From assembly GCA_003153055.1 (NCBI GenBank), contig PMBV01000513.1, positions 1 through 15,003 of the forward strand: 15,003 nt of DNA. The letters run 5' to 3'. This document shows positions 6,398 through 13,620 of the stretch, in pieces (positions within the stretch are counted from its first letter, which is position 1; the number at the start of each line of letters is the position of its first letter). The notes under the pieces were generated by a model. The model was not told the DNA's origin. It was given only the letters and a program-made list of their open reading frames with translations, and did not search any database. Source of the stretch: Myxococcales bacterium. GTDB lineage: Bacteria > Myxococcota > Myxococcia > Myxococcales > Myxococcaceae. A program made the translations under genes and the position numbers.

Positions 6398-7594
6398 ATG
6401 GGGCTCAAGGATTGGTTCCGAGGAAGAAGAAGTGCGAGCGCGAGCGAGACGTCGGAAGAGGCCGTCGATCCTCAAGAGCTCTTCGTGCGTGAGTTCGAGG
6501 CACGCCTGGTGGCGCTCCCCGAGGTCGAGGCCGTCGCGCGAGTAGCGGGGGCTCCGATGCAGCTCTCGGTGCGAGCCCGCTCGAGAGAGGTGATGACGAT
6601 GTACCTCGGCAACCTCTTCTTCGAGACGCGTGAGGTCGACCCCGAGGGGCGCGAACGCCTCATCACCAACCATCTGCGCTCGGCGACCCAGGAGCACGCT
6701 CCCGCCGACACCTGGCACGAGGCACAGGCGCTGCTGGTGGTCGCGCTCCGAGGACCGCTCCTGGCCGACCCGGAGGACCACGAGTTGGCCGGCCGCGAAG
6801 TGGCGCCGTGCCTCCGCGAGCACCTGGTCCTCGACGGAGCCCACGACATGACGCTGGTGTTCGCGGACATGCTCGAGCGATGGGGCGTCACGTTCGAACA
6901 GGCGGCCGCGGTTGGCCGTGCGCGCCTCGCCCAGGCGGAGCAGGGGACGGCCCTCTACGACGGGCCGCAGCGCATCTGGACGGTGGAGATCGACGACGAC
7001 TACGAGAGTTCGCGCCTCCTGATCCCCGGCTTCTTGGCGAGCTTCACCGGGCGGGTCGATGGCCGCCCCATCGCGGTCGCTCCGACCCGCGACCAGATCT
7101 ACATCGCCGGCGACCAGAACCCGGCGGTGGTGCTGCGGCTGTGCGACCTGGCCGAGCGCGAGTACGCCGCCTCGCCGCGCCGAGTCTCCGCCGCCATCTA
7201 CACGGTGGTCCGGCAGTCGCAGCCCGCGACGGAGGCGTGTCGTGCCACGGGGTCACCGTTGAGGTGGGGTCGTTCGGCTCAGTCGTCACCGGAAAGGACA
7301 TACACGGCGGTGTCGCGGACCGACTCGTCGGGGTCATTCCTCAGTGCTTCGATCGCGGGCAGGTACGGCTTCGCGGCGCTCTTCCAGTACGAGATGCTCA
7401 ACACCGCCAACCGACGAACTGTAGGGTGTGCGTCGGAGAGCGCTCGCTCAAGCGCCGGAAGGACTTGCTTTCCCGCCGCGGCCCCGAGCCCCCGGTTCCC
7501 TAGCACGCTGGCCGCGTGCCACCGGAGGACTGCATGCCTGCTCGAGAGGCCGCGCAGCGCCTCGGGCACGTCATCGCGGCGGATCTCGACGTAG
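6398..7594 (+). CDS. DUF1444 (YtpQ-like) family protein with overrun C-terminus
   Basis: The ATG at 6398 (MGLKDWFRGRR) has no strong ribosome binding site. About 270 residues look genuine: VEAVARVAGAPMQLSVRARS, MYLGNLFFETREVDPEGRER, MTLVFADMLERWGVTFEQA, then YESSRLLIPGFLASFTGRVD and PTRDQIYIAGDQNPAVVLRL. The order (Asn-rich N-terminal strand, 'W.V..E.A', 'YESSRLL', 'P.RD.I...GD') fits DUF1444/YtpQ, whose function is not established. Family proteins end soon after the IYTVV strand seen at about residue 273 (position 7215). Here no stop follows until 7594, and the extra 125 residues are antisense to the 3' end of the HEAT-repeat gene. The natural end is probably lost by deletion, frameshift or a junction near 7220-7270. 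Total 398 residues as read. Confidence 0.65.
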   Translation: MGLKDWFRGRRSASASETSEEAVDPQELFVREFEARLVALPEVEAVARVAGAPMQLSVRARSREVMTMYLGNLFFETREVDPEGRERLITNHLRSATQEHAPADTWHEAQALLVVALRGPLLADPEDHELAGREVAPCLREHLVLDGAHDMTLVFADMLERWGVTFEQAAAVGRARLAQAEQGTALYDGPQRIWTVEIDDDYESSRLLIPGFLASFTGRVDGRPIAVAPTRDQIYIAGDQNPAVVLRLCDLAEREYAASPRRVSAAIYTVVRQSQPATEACRATGSPLRWGRSAQSSPERTYTAVSRTDSSGSFLSASIAGRYGFAALFQYEMLNTANRRTVGCASESARSSAGRTCFPAAAPSPRFPSTLAACHRRTACLLERPRSASGTSSRRIST

Positions 7595-8592
7595 CTGCGG
7601 CCGGGCTTGAGTTCATCGTCAACCAACGCCAGCGTCTTCTTGCTCGCGCTGTCCAGGAAGGCCTCGAGGCGATGGTAGTCGAGCGGCACCTGCTTCCAGG
7701 CTTGCAACGTCATGGTCAGCGCGGTGACGAGGGCGCCTTCCGGAGCGCTGCCAACCAGCCACTCGTAGTCTCCGAGATACCCGAGCGCCGCCGCGAACCA
7801 GTCATTCTCGCCGACGTGCGCTCGGAGCGCCTTGATTGTGTCGGGCGACGAGCTGCCGATCATCGCGAGGACGTGGGCAGCCTCCCAGCCGTTCTCCTTG
7901 TCCGCGAGGGCTGGTACGAGCGCCTGCACCGCGGGCTGGCCAATGCTGATGAGCTCTCGCTCGGCATCCTCCGAGGAGACCCCGTCGTACACTCCGAACC
8001 GAGTCACGAGGAACGCTGCGCGGGCCTCAGGCGACTCGCGGCGCGATTGGTTCAGCGTGCGCTGCCGCTCAACTTGAGGTGCGAAGAGGCGGTCGAAGCG
8101 CTTCTTGGCAATCGTCTTCCGCGCGAGGTCAACCCCGCCCGCCTCGTCGTGCCAAAAGGCCACGAACTCGTCGGAGACGGTGAGCATGTCGGGGCTCGTC
8201 TTCCCCAGCGCCTTCGTGACGTTGAGCAGCACGGCGAAGTACCGCGCCTCGGTGTTGCGCCACTGCCGCTCGGACCCGCGCCCCGCTTCGGCGGTGAGCT
8301 CCGTCTCGAGTCGAGCGGTGACCGATTCGGTCAGTGGTGTCTGGAACTTCCAATCGGGCGGATTCCATCGCGCGCCCCAGAATCCGTCGGTGTCGGCCGC
8401 GGCGCCGGTCCCCTCTGTGCTCGCCGCGAGGGAGGGAAGCGCCAAGACCCCGTCGAGCTCACGGTAGACGCCGAAGAGCGCGACGGCGTAGATGGGGCTC
8501 GCGTCGAGCATCGGCACCAAGTCCTGGCCGAGCGCGCGAAGGCACTCGCTCGTCAGCTCCTTCTCGAATCTGCGCCAGTCGAACTTCGCCAT
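7279..8592 (-). CDS. DUF4303-like domain with C-terminal HEAT-like repeats
   Basis: The product is 437 residues. The ATG at 8592 is chosen for the upstream GGGAAGG, about 6 bases away; the frame stays open to 8727 without a better start. The N-terminal 190 residues (FDWRRFEKELTSECLRAL, YAVALFGVYRELDGVLALPS, FWGARWNPPDWKF, then DEFVAFWHDE) resemble DUF4303, small proteins often near toxin-immunity genes. From about residue 210 come alpha-helical HEAT-like repeats (SIGQPAVQALVPALADKENG; HAVLRWHAASVLGNRGLG; HPTVRRLAVLSISYWKSA; DESVRDTAVYVLSGDD). HEAT repeats usually serve as protein-binding scaffolds. It is cytoplasmic: no signal peptide or membrane segment is visible. It converges on the DUF1444-like gene and overlaps that gene's overrun. 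DUF4303 is assigned by eye with moderate certainty; the HEAT region is clearer. Confidence 0.7.
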   Translation of the reverse strand: MAKFDWRRFEKELTSECLRALGQDLVPMLDASPIYAVALFGVYRELDGVLALPSLAASTEGTGAAADTDGFWGARWNPPDWKFQTPLTESVTARLETELTAEAGRGSERQWRNTEARYFAVLLNVTKALGKTSPDMLTVSDEFVAFWHDEAGGVDLARKTIAKKRFDRLFAPQVERQRTLNQSRRESPEARAAFLVTRFGVYDGVSSEDAERELISIGQPAVQALVPALADKENGWEAAHVLAMIGSSSPDTIKALRAHVGENDWFAAALGYLGDYEWLVGSAPEGALVTALTMTLQAWKQVPLDYHRLEAFLDSASKKTLALVDDELKPGRSYVEIRRDDVPEALRGLSSRHAVLRWHAASVLGNRGLGAAAGKQVLPALERALSDAHPTVRRLAVLSISYWKSAAKPYLPAIEALRNDPDESVRDTAVYVLSGDD

Positions 8593-8684
8593 CGTGGACC
8601 TTCCCGTCGCTGCGTTGGGAGTGAGGCCGCGGACTCTCGCGCGGCGCCTGTCGACGGGCAAGGAAGGCGAGTCAGGCTCTTTCC

Positions 8685-8865
8685 GCGGGCCGAGCCGACG
8701 CGCAACCGCTCGCCCGGTCGAAGCCACACGGGGTGCGGGGTGACCAGCCGGTCTCCTTCGCGGTGGTACCCGGTGCTGGCGACGGCTTCCTCGAGTTCGC
8801 CGTCGAGAGCCAGCACCTCGGGCGCCACCGCATCGATGGTCCGACTTACCCCGAGCGAGCCGGGG
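8685..8865 (-). pseudogene. Unidentified coding-like fragment
   Basis: Downstream of the deacetylase stop, a different minus-strand frame gives about 60 residues with high GC third positions and a natural composition (VSRTIDAVAPEVLALDGELE, then EAVASTGYHREGDRLVTPHP and VWLRPGERLRV). It loses this character at about 8685. No good start or ribosome binding site is visible; GTG codons near 8840 are possible. It could be the beginning of a gene cut off by the DUF4303-HEAT segment, or a chance frame. I do not recognise the family. Confidence 0.25.
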
Positions 8866-10612
8866 CGGAGGGTGCCACCGGGCTCACGGTGAAGTGGCAC
8901 CGCTCTCGCTCGGCGGCCACCTGGGCGCCGTCATCGGGTACGTGGTCGTCCTGCCAGCGCACCATCTCGTCGGCCTCCCATTCGTAGGGCTCGCCGTTGA
9001 GCAGCACGCGGCCTTCGGCTACCGCGCGGGTCGCCTCGAGCAGGGGCACGTCGCGGAGGTCGCGGCCCAGCGCCTCGAAGCGGCCTTGGCGGCGGGGGTC
9101 GAGGAACCGCACCCCGTGCCGCGCCGTCCACGCCATGTGGAACCACGACGGCCGAAACGCCACGCCGTCGACGTGGAGCCGCTTGGCCATGAGCCCGAGG
9201 ATCATGGTCATCTCGCGGGCGAGGCCCAGGCCGGGAACCTCCTGGCCGGGGAGCTGCGGGCGGAGCTTGCTGAACCGGGCCCGCGGGTTTCGCAGCGAGA
9301 GCCAGTTGATGAACAAGAACGTTCCTTCTCCCAAGCGGCGGCGCTCCACCTCGAGCTCGATCAACGTGACCTGCTGGCCGGTCGCCATGTCTCGGCCGAG
9401 GAGCCGCCCGCGATCGCAGGCGCCCACCCGGTCGATGGAGACGCGCAGCGACCCAAAGCCGAGCCGCCGAACCAAGGGGAGCACCCGGTAGCGCTCGAGG
9501 GCGTACTCGAGGCCTTCGGCCGTGTAGAAGTTGAGGAGCCGCCGGGGCCCCTCGCGGGGCAGGCCCAGCACGTCAGCCACGTCGGCCTCGGTGACGAAGG
9601 ACAGGTCGCCCAGTGTTTCGCTCTTGAGCGAGTGGGCGATGCCCAACATGCGTGCGCCGAGCGGATTGTACTCGAAGGGAATGGGCGCGTCGGAGTCGAA
9701 GGCCAGCGTCAGCCCCACGCCGGCCAGCACCTTCCACGCGTGGGGCGAGTAGCCACCGGCGGCCAGCCAGACCTGGGGGAGGCGGCCCAGCCGGTGCGCC
9801 ACCAGCAGCTCACGCCGGCGCGCGCCCCCCACCGAGATCGCCAACTGCCCGAGGCGGTCACCCGCGAGCACGTCGGCCCCGGCCAAGATGAAGGCGAGCT
9901 CGACGGGCGGCATTCGCGAGAGCAGCGCCTCCACGGCCTCGAGGTACTCGATGTCGCCGGTGCCCGGGGGCAGCACCGTCTCGTCCACGCCCTCCAGAGG
10001 GCCCCAGCTCACGCCCGAGACACTCCCGAGCCACACCGAGGGATCCTTGCCCAGGCACTCGGCCGTCCCGTCGGGGGGATGAAAGTCGAAGTCGAGCACC
10101 GCCACCCGCCCAGAGAAACCCTCGGCTCTCAGCGCTTTGATCGCCGTGGCGACGTCGTTGAGCGCGCAGAACCCAGCCCCGCGCGACGGCGCCGCGTGAT
10201 GAAACCCGCCAAACAGGTTCAGCGCTGGACGGCCGGTCTTCAACGAGAAGCGGGCCCCATCGAGCGTGGCCCCACAGCCGAGCCGCACCGAACGCACGAC
10301 CTCGTCCACGTAGACGTCGGAGGGATCGACGGCGAAGATCGACGCGAGCGTGCCCGCCTCATGAAGCGCCTCGAGGTACCCACCGAGGTGTACTCGTGCC
10401 AACGCCTCGTAGCTCACCGGCTCTGGGTTGATGACCTCAGCCGCGTCCACCGCTCGCTCGTGCAAGAGGTAGTGAACCGCGTCATCTGCTCGTCGCGTCT
10501 CCAGCGCCGCGGGGCCTGCCTCTGCCCCGCTCAACGGCAGGCGGAAAGCCTCGTCGTAGTACACCCGGAACTTGCGCCGACGCCCGCTCAGCAACCGACC
10601 AAAGGAGCTCAT
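8846..10612 (-). CDS. Histone deacetylase / AcuC-family protein with C-terminal extension
   Basis: The product is 588 residues. The ATG at 10612 has GGAAG about 5 bases upstream. Residues 15-330 form a class II-like deacetylase fold: tandem His138-His139, GFCALND (148-153), DFDFH with zinc ligands Asp176 and His178, GAD with Asp247, and the catalytic Tyr288 in GGY. The active site is complete, although HPPDG replaces the common HHGDG or HxGNG. Such bacterial enzymes hydrolyse acetyl-lysine, acetylpolyamines or similar amides; AcuC acts on acetyl-CoA synthetase. The exact substrate cannot be told. The last 240 residues (TLIELEVERRRL, FLFINWLSLRNPRARFSKL, PGLGLAREM, DGVAFRPSWFHMAW) are a further conserved-looking domain of unknown role that I associate with long deacetylase-like proteins in this lineage. 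Probably co-transcribed with the 54-residue gene 25 bases upstream. Confidence 0.88.
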   Translation of the reverse strand: MSSFGRLLSGRRRKFRVYYDEAFRLPLSGAEAGPAALETRRADDAVHYLLHERAVDAAEVINPEPVSYEALARVHLGGYLEALHEAGTLASIFAVDPSDVYVDEVVRSVRLGCGATLDGARFSLKTGRPALNLFGGFHHAAPSRGAGFCALNDVATAIKALRAEGFSGRVAVLDFDFHPPDGTAECLGKDPSVWLGSVSGVSWGPLEGVDETVLPPGTGDIEYLEAVEALLSRMPPVELAFILAGADVLAGDRLGQLAISVGGARRRELLVAHRLGRLPQVWLAAGGYSPHAWKVLAGVGLTLAFDSDAPIPFEYNPLGARMLGIAHSLKSETLGDLSFVTEADVADVLGLPREGPRRLLNFYTAEGLEYALERYRVLPLVRRLGFGSLRVSIDRVGACDRGRLLGRDMATGQQVTLIELEVERRRLGEGTFLFINWLSLRNPRARFSKLRPQLPGQEVPGLGLAREMTMILGLMAKRLHVDGVAFRPSWFHMAWTARHGVRFLDPRRQGRFEALGRDLRDVPLLEATRAVAEGRVLLNGEPYEWEADEMVRWQDDHVPDDGAQVAAERERCHFTVSPVAPSAPARSG

Positions 10613-10624
10613 CGAGCTTCCATC

Positions 10625-10641
10625 TTAACGCGAGGCGTTAA
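10625..10641 (-). promoter_or_regulatory. Perfect 7-3-7 inverted repeat between the small gene and the deacetylase
   Basis: TTAACGC-GAG-GCGTTAA has two perfect 7-base arms around 3 bases. It overlaps the TAA of the 54-residue gene and ends 12 bases before the deacetylase start codon, next to its ribosome binding site. In RNA it would form a tight hairpin with a CUC loop. It could be a protein operator, or an intercistronic hairpin affecting translation or stability. No T-run follows, so it is not a standard terminator. Confidence 0.5.
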
Positions 10642-10802
10642 AGATCGACCTGAATGACGGTTCCGCGCTCGGGCGTATCTTCTCGTTCGGATCGGCGATC
10701 TTGATCGGGTCGGGGCAACTCGAGCACGGGGCGCGCTCGCTCCCGCTGCTGACGCTCATGCTCGCGACGCTTGATTTCTTCTATGATGTAGGCGTCGAGC
10801 AT
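10638..10802 (-). CDS. Small charged protein, 54 residues, upstream of the deacetylase
   Basis: The ATG at 10802 is preceded by GGAGGA with 8 bases of spacing, among the best ribosome binding sites in the window. The product starts MLDAYIIEEIKRREHERQQR, continues with a proline-containing middle (RPVLELPRPDQDRR) and ends ERGTVIQVDL. It is an amphipathic, strongly charged helix followed by a disordered segment and a short hydrophobic beta-like end. I have an impression of similar short proteins with a MLDAYIIE-type start in other GC-rich bacteria, but cannot verify it. There is no signal peptide or membrane segment. It lies 25 bases before the deacetylase gene in the same direction, so the two are probably one operon, and a partner or regulator role is possible. 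Function unknown. Confidence 0.75.
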   Translation of the reverse strand: MLDAYIIEEIKRREHERQQRERARPVLELPRPDQDRRSEREDTPERGTVIQVDL

Positions 10803-10820
10803 GCGGTCACTCCTCCTCTC

Positions 10821-10848
10821 ATTCTAACCGCGGGGGTCCCAGCATCAA
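10821..10848 (-). promoter_or_regulatory. Candidate sigma70-like promoter for the small gene and deacetylase
   Basis: On the minus strand TTGATG (10848-10843) and TAGAAT (10826-10821) are 16 bases apart, matching -35 (4 of 6) and -10 (5 of 6) consensus. The expected start site, near 10814, falls inside the ribosome binding site and would give a very short leader, which counts against it. A start two or three bases earlier would still work. Confidence 0.3.
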
Positions 10849-10908
10849 CCGCTCACTACCCAAACGGTCAAGACCTCAAATTTTCAGCTCTTTTTTTCGA
10901 GCCCGGCC

Positions 10909-11337
10909 TCAGGGCGTCGATTCAATGCGCTTCTTGAAGTTCTCAAGCAATCGGGGGAGCTGGGTGTCGACCAGCGCGTTGACGATGGTCTTCGGCACCA
11001 GAAGCCCCACCTCGACGGCGATGTTGTAGGTCGCCTTCGTCTTCCCGTCGGGCGTGGGCTCGAGGACCCAGCCACCGCGGTTGTCCTTCATGAACTCGCC
11101 GTCGATGAAGGTCCACGAGACCTTGGTGGGCTTCTCTTCGTGCATGTGCACGGCGTACTTGATGACCTTGACGACCTCGGCCTCGTAGTGGACATCGACC
11201 TCAACGCCGCGACGGTTCGCGGTCCTGATGCGCTTCACCTCGGGGAGAAACTCCGGGTACCGGTCGTAGTCGGAGATGACCGCGAAGCACTTCTCGACGG
11301 GAGCGTTGATGAGAATGGAGCGCGTCGCGCCGGCCAT
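10909..11337 (-). CDS. SRPBCC-fold (START/COQ10, polyketide cyclase-like) protein
   Basis: The product is 142 residues. The ATG at 11337 has GGAGG about 6 bases upstream. The sequence follows the ligand-binding helix-grip pattern: ATRSILINAPVEKCFAVISD, YDRYPEFLPEVKRIRTANRR, TKVSWTFIDGEFMKDNRGGW, then ATYNIAVEVGLLVPKTIVNA and a C-terminal helix (LPRLLENFKKRIE). Relatives include COQ10-type coenzyme Q binding proteins, RatA and aromatase/cyclase-like proteins, which bind a hydrophobic molecule in a deep cavity. The ligand is not predictable. Length is normal for the family and no signal peptide is present, so it is cytoplasmic. It lies 83 bases after the thioesterase gene on the same strand and may share its transcript. 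Confidence 0.85.
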   Translation of the reverse strand: MAGATRSILINAPVEKCFAVISDYDRYPEFLPEVKRIRTANRRGVEVDVHYEAEVVKVIKYAVHMHEEKPTKVSWTFIDGEFMKDNRGGWVLEPTPDGKTKATYNIAVEVGLLVPKTIVNALVDTQLPRLLENFKKRIESTP

Positions 11338-11420
11338 CGGGTACCTCCGGGGGGTGGTGGGCCAAAGTGGCTTCGAGCGACCCTACCCCCTCGGCCGGCC
11401 CTTGCATCCATCTTTCGGCT

Positions 11421-11843
11421 TCATGGCGACTCGGCGAGCAGCTTGGCCAGCGGTGGAGGCAGCGACGTGGGCCGGCCGGTCTTGCCCAGGCACGCGTGCA
11501 CCGTCGAGCCAGTGCACAGCACCGCGCCGTCAGCCTCGCGACAGATCTCGTAGCTGAAGCCGAAGGAGGCTCGTCGAAGCTCGGTCACCGTGGTGCGAAT
11601 GACGACGACGTCCTCGTACTTGGCCGAGGCCCGGTAGTCGGCCTCGACGTGCACCACCGGAAGCGCGAAGCCCGCGGCCTCGAGCTCCGAGTAGCGACCA
11701 CCGCGCGCGCGGAAATACTCCATTCGGCCCAGCTCGAAGAAGCGGAGGTAGTTCGCGTAGTACACGACGCCCATCTGGTCGGTGTCGCCGTAGATGACTC
11801 GCTGTCGGGCTTCGACGGCGATCGGGTCGGGTTTGAGCAGCAT
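11421..11843 (-). CDS. YbgC/4-hydroxybenzoyl-CoA-type acyl-CoA thioesterase
   Basis: The product is 140 residues from the ATG at 11843; a TTG seven codons upstream (11864) is the other candidate start. The hotdog-fold signature is clear: YGDTDQMGVVYYANYLRFFE, with Asp22 in the position of the catalytic aspartate of YbgC and 4-hydroxybenzoyl-CoA thioesterase. It is followed by the long helix (GRMEYFRARG) and by YRASAKYEDVVVIRTTVTEL and FGFSYEICREADGAVLCTGS strands. It should hydrolyse an acyl-CoA or acyl-ACP thioester in the cytoplasm; acyl length and identity are unknown. YbgC relatives usually sit with tol-pal genes, which are absent here. It is divergent from the phosphatase gene, with about 65 bases between the starts for both promoters. 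Confidence 0.9.
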   Translation of the reverse strand: MLLKPDPIAVEARQRVIYGDTDQMGVVYYANYLRFFELGRMEYFRARGGRYSELEAAGFALPVVHVEADYRASAKYEDVVVIRTTVTELRRASFGFSYEICREADGAVLCTGSTVHACLGKTGRPTSLPPPLAKLLAESP

Positions 11844-11908
11844 GTGACCTGACGAGAAGCACAAACGAATCCGTGAGCCAACTGCGAAGTCGTGCGACAG
11901 TCCGCGGC

Positions 11909-13528
11909 ATGGTGCGCCGGTGCGTCGTCCTGCCGCTGTTGCTCTCCTCGTTGCCAGTCTTCGCGAAGCCCCCTCGGTTGACGCTCTTCGTGGCCGTCGA
12001 CTCGCTGAGTAGCGATCTCCTCCAGCGCACCAGGCCGAGGTTCAAGTCAGGCTTCGCCCGGCTCATCAACGAGGGCGCCTACTTCCCCTCGGTGCGCTAC
12101 GAGACCGCCGAATGCGTCACGGCGGTGGGCCATGCGACGCTGGCCACTGGAGCCTGGCCGTGGCGTCACGGCATCGTCGGCAACCGGCACCTGAACCGGG
12201 CCACCGGCAAGCTCGAGGCGGCCTTCCTCGACCCCGCGCACCCCGCCCTCGAGGCCCCGCGTGGAGCCGACGACGGGTCGCCCAGCACGCTGTTGGCCGA
12301 GACCTTGTCCGATAGGCTGCGCGCGGCGACCACGCTCAAGGGCAAGTCCATCGCCATCTCGGGCAAGAGCCGCTCGTCCGTGCCCCTGGCGGGTCGGCTG
12401 GGAGAAGCGTGGTGGTTTCACGAGCAAGTGGGCAAGTTCATCACCGGCACGTGGTACCGAAAGGAGCCACCCGGCTGGGTCAAGGCCTTCAATGACCGGC
12501 ACCTCCCCGATACCTACCACGACAAGACCTGGACGCTGGCCGAGCCCTCCAAGTCGTACTCCGGTGACGATGATCGGCCCTTCGAGTCGGACCAGTTCGG
12601 CCTGGGGCGCGTCTTCCCGCACCCGCTTTCGGGAGGGCTGCCAACGGCGGGTCCTCAATCGTGGGGGGCGCTGGCATCGACGCCGATGATGAACGAGGTG
12701 GTGGTCGAATTCGCCAAGGCCGCCATCGAGGGCGAGCAGCTCGGCAAGGACGACATCCCCGACCTCCTCTCGGTGTCCTTCTCGGCGCTCGATCGCACCT
12801 ACCACCTCTACGGCCCAACGAGCTGGGAAGTGCAGGATCACCTGCTTCGCCTCGACCGCGCGCTGGGCGACCTCATCGCCGCCGCCGAGCGCGCCGCCGG
12901 CCGCGGCAACGTGCTCGTCATTCTCTCGAGCGACCATGGAGGCGCCAACATTCCCGAGGAGTGGGCGGCATTAGGGCTCCCGGCTACCCGGGTCTCCCCC
13001 GCCGCCATTCAGAAGGGGCTCAACGAAGAGCTCGAGAAGCGTTTCGGCGCCCCGGGCCTGGTGACGGCTATCGAGGAGGTCGACGTGTACCTCGATCAGA
13101 AGGCCATCGAGGCGAAGAAGCTCGATGGGGGAGCGCTCCGACGAGCGGTGGCCACTTCGCTGATGAGGAACGCCGACGTGCAGGTGGCGGTGGCCCGCGA
13201 AGACGTCGAGCAGCTCGGCAGCGTGGCCGGGTTGGGCAACGCTTTGAGGCACGCCTTTCACCCGGAGCGGAGCGGCGATGTGCTCTTCGTCTTAAAGCCC
13301 TTCCGAGTGCTCGACAGCGAGCCGCTGGGCACCTCGCACGGAACGCCCTGGTCCTACGATTCGGAGATCCCCGTCTTGCTGATGGGTCGGGGGGTGAGGC
13401 CCGGCGTCTACCCCGGCCCGGCGAAGGCCATCGACGTGGCTCCCACCGCCGCCCTGTTGATGGAGCTCGGCGCGCCGGCGATGGCCGAGGGCGTACCGCT
13501 CTCCGACGCCCTCCTGCTCTCGAGGTGA
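11909..13528 (+). CDS. Secreted alkaline phosphatase superfamily protein (PafA/nucleotide pyrophosphatase-like)
   Basis: The product is 539 residues from the ATG at 11909, chosen because it puts a short basic n-region directly before the signal peptide (MVRRCVVLPLLLSSLPVFA, cut before KPP). GTG at 11873 would add 12 residues. Metal and nucleophile motifs are present in order: VAVDSLSSD (first Asp), ECVTAVGHATLATG with Thr71 in the T-x3-H arrangement of the nucleophile, then DRTYH, SSDHGG and GTSHGTPW. These are the two-zinc ligands of the superfamily with a Thr nucleophile, as in PafA/SPAP-type monoesterases and nucleotide pyrophosphatases. It probably releases phosphate from organic phosphoesters in the periplasm or outside the cell; mono- or diesterase preference is not settled. 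Length suits this family. No Pho-box was recognised upstream. Confidence 0.85.
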   Translation: MVRRCVVLPLLLSSLPVFAKPPRLTLFVAVDSLSSDLLQRTRPRFKSGFARLINEGAYFPSVRYETAECVTAVGHATLATGAWPWRHGIVGNRHLNRATGKLEAAFLDPAHPALEAPRGADDGSPSTLLAETLSDRLRAATTLKGKSIAISGKSRSSVPLAGRLGEAWWFHEQVGKFITGTWYRKEPPGWVKAFNDRHLPDTYHDKTWTLAEPSKSYSGDDDRPFESDQFGLGRVFPHPLSGGLPTAGPQSWGALASTPMMNEVVVEFAKAAIEGEQLGKDDIPDLLSVSFSALDRTYHLYGPTSWEVQDHLLRLDRALGDLIAAAERAAGRGNVLVILSSDHGGANIPEEWAALGLPATRVSPAAIQKGLNEELEKRFGAPGLVTAIEEVDVYLDQKAIEAKKLDGGALRRAVATSLMRNADVQVAVAREDVEQLGSVAGLGNALRHAFHPERSGDVLFVLKPFRVLDSEPLGTSHGTPWSYDSEIPVLLMGRGVRPGVYPGPAKAIDVAPTAALLMELGAPAMAEGVPLSDALLLSR

Positions 13529-13620
13529 GCTCGTTCGCCCGGGAGCCATGTGGGCCTTTCTCCTCCTGGCCAAAGGCGCGCTGGTCTGGCCGTGGTCGGC
13601 TGCGGTATGAAGACGGGCCA

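Noticed and set aside
7245..8736. Shared CACGGGGT words near both ends of the DUF4303-HEAT block, considered as direct repeats
   Set aside because: Only eight bases match and the surroundings differ, so chance is likely in GC-rich DNA.
10871..10905. AT-rich run with seven T residues, considered as a terminator
   Set aside because: The T-run is on the plus strand, whereas the flanking genes are on the minus strand; the only stem is four bases.
10701..10937. 78-codon plus-strand frame
   Set aside because: It lies antisense to the 54-residue gene, whose ribosome binding site and codon pattern are far better.
12661..13620. Plus-strand open frame continuous with the PHA-like gene
   Set aside because: The part before 13621 lies inside the phosphatase gene in another frame and has shadow-type Arg/Pro/Gly composition. 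Only the part from the ATG at 13621 has a signal peptide and domain.
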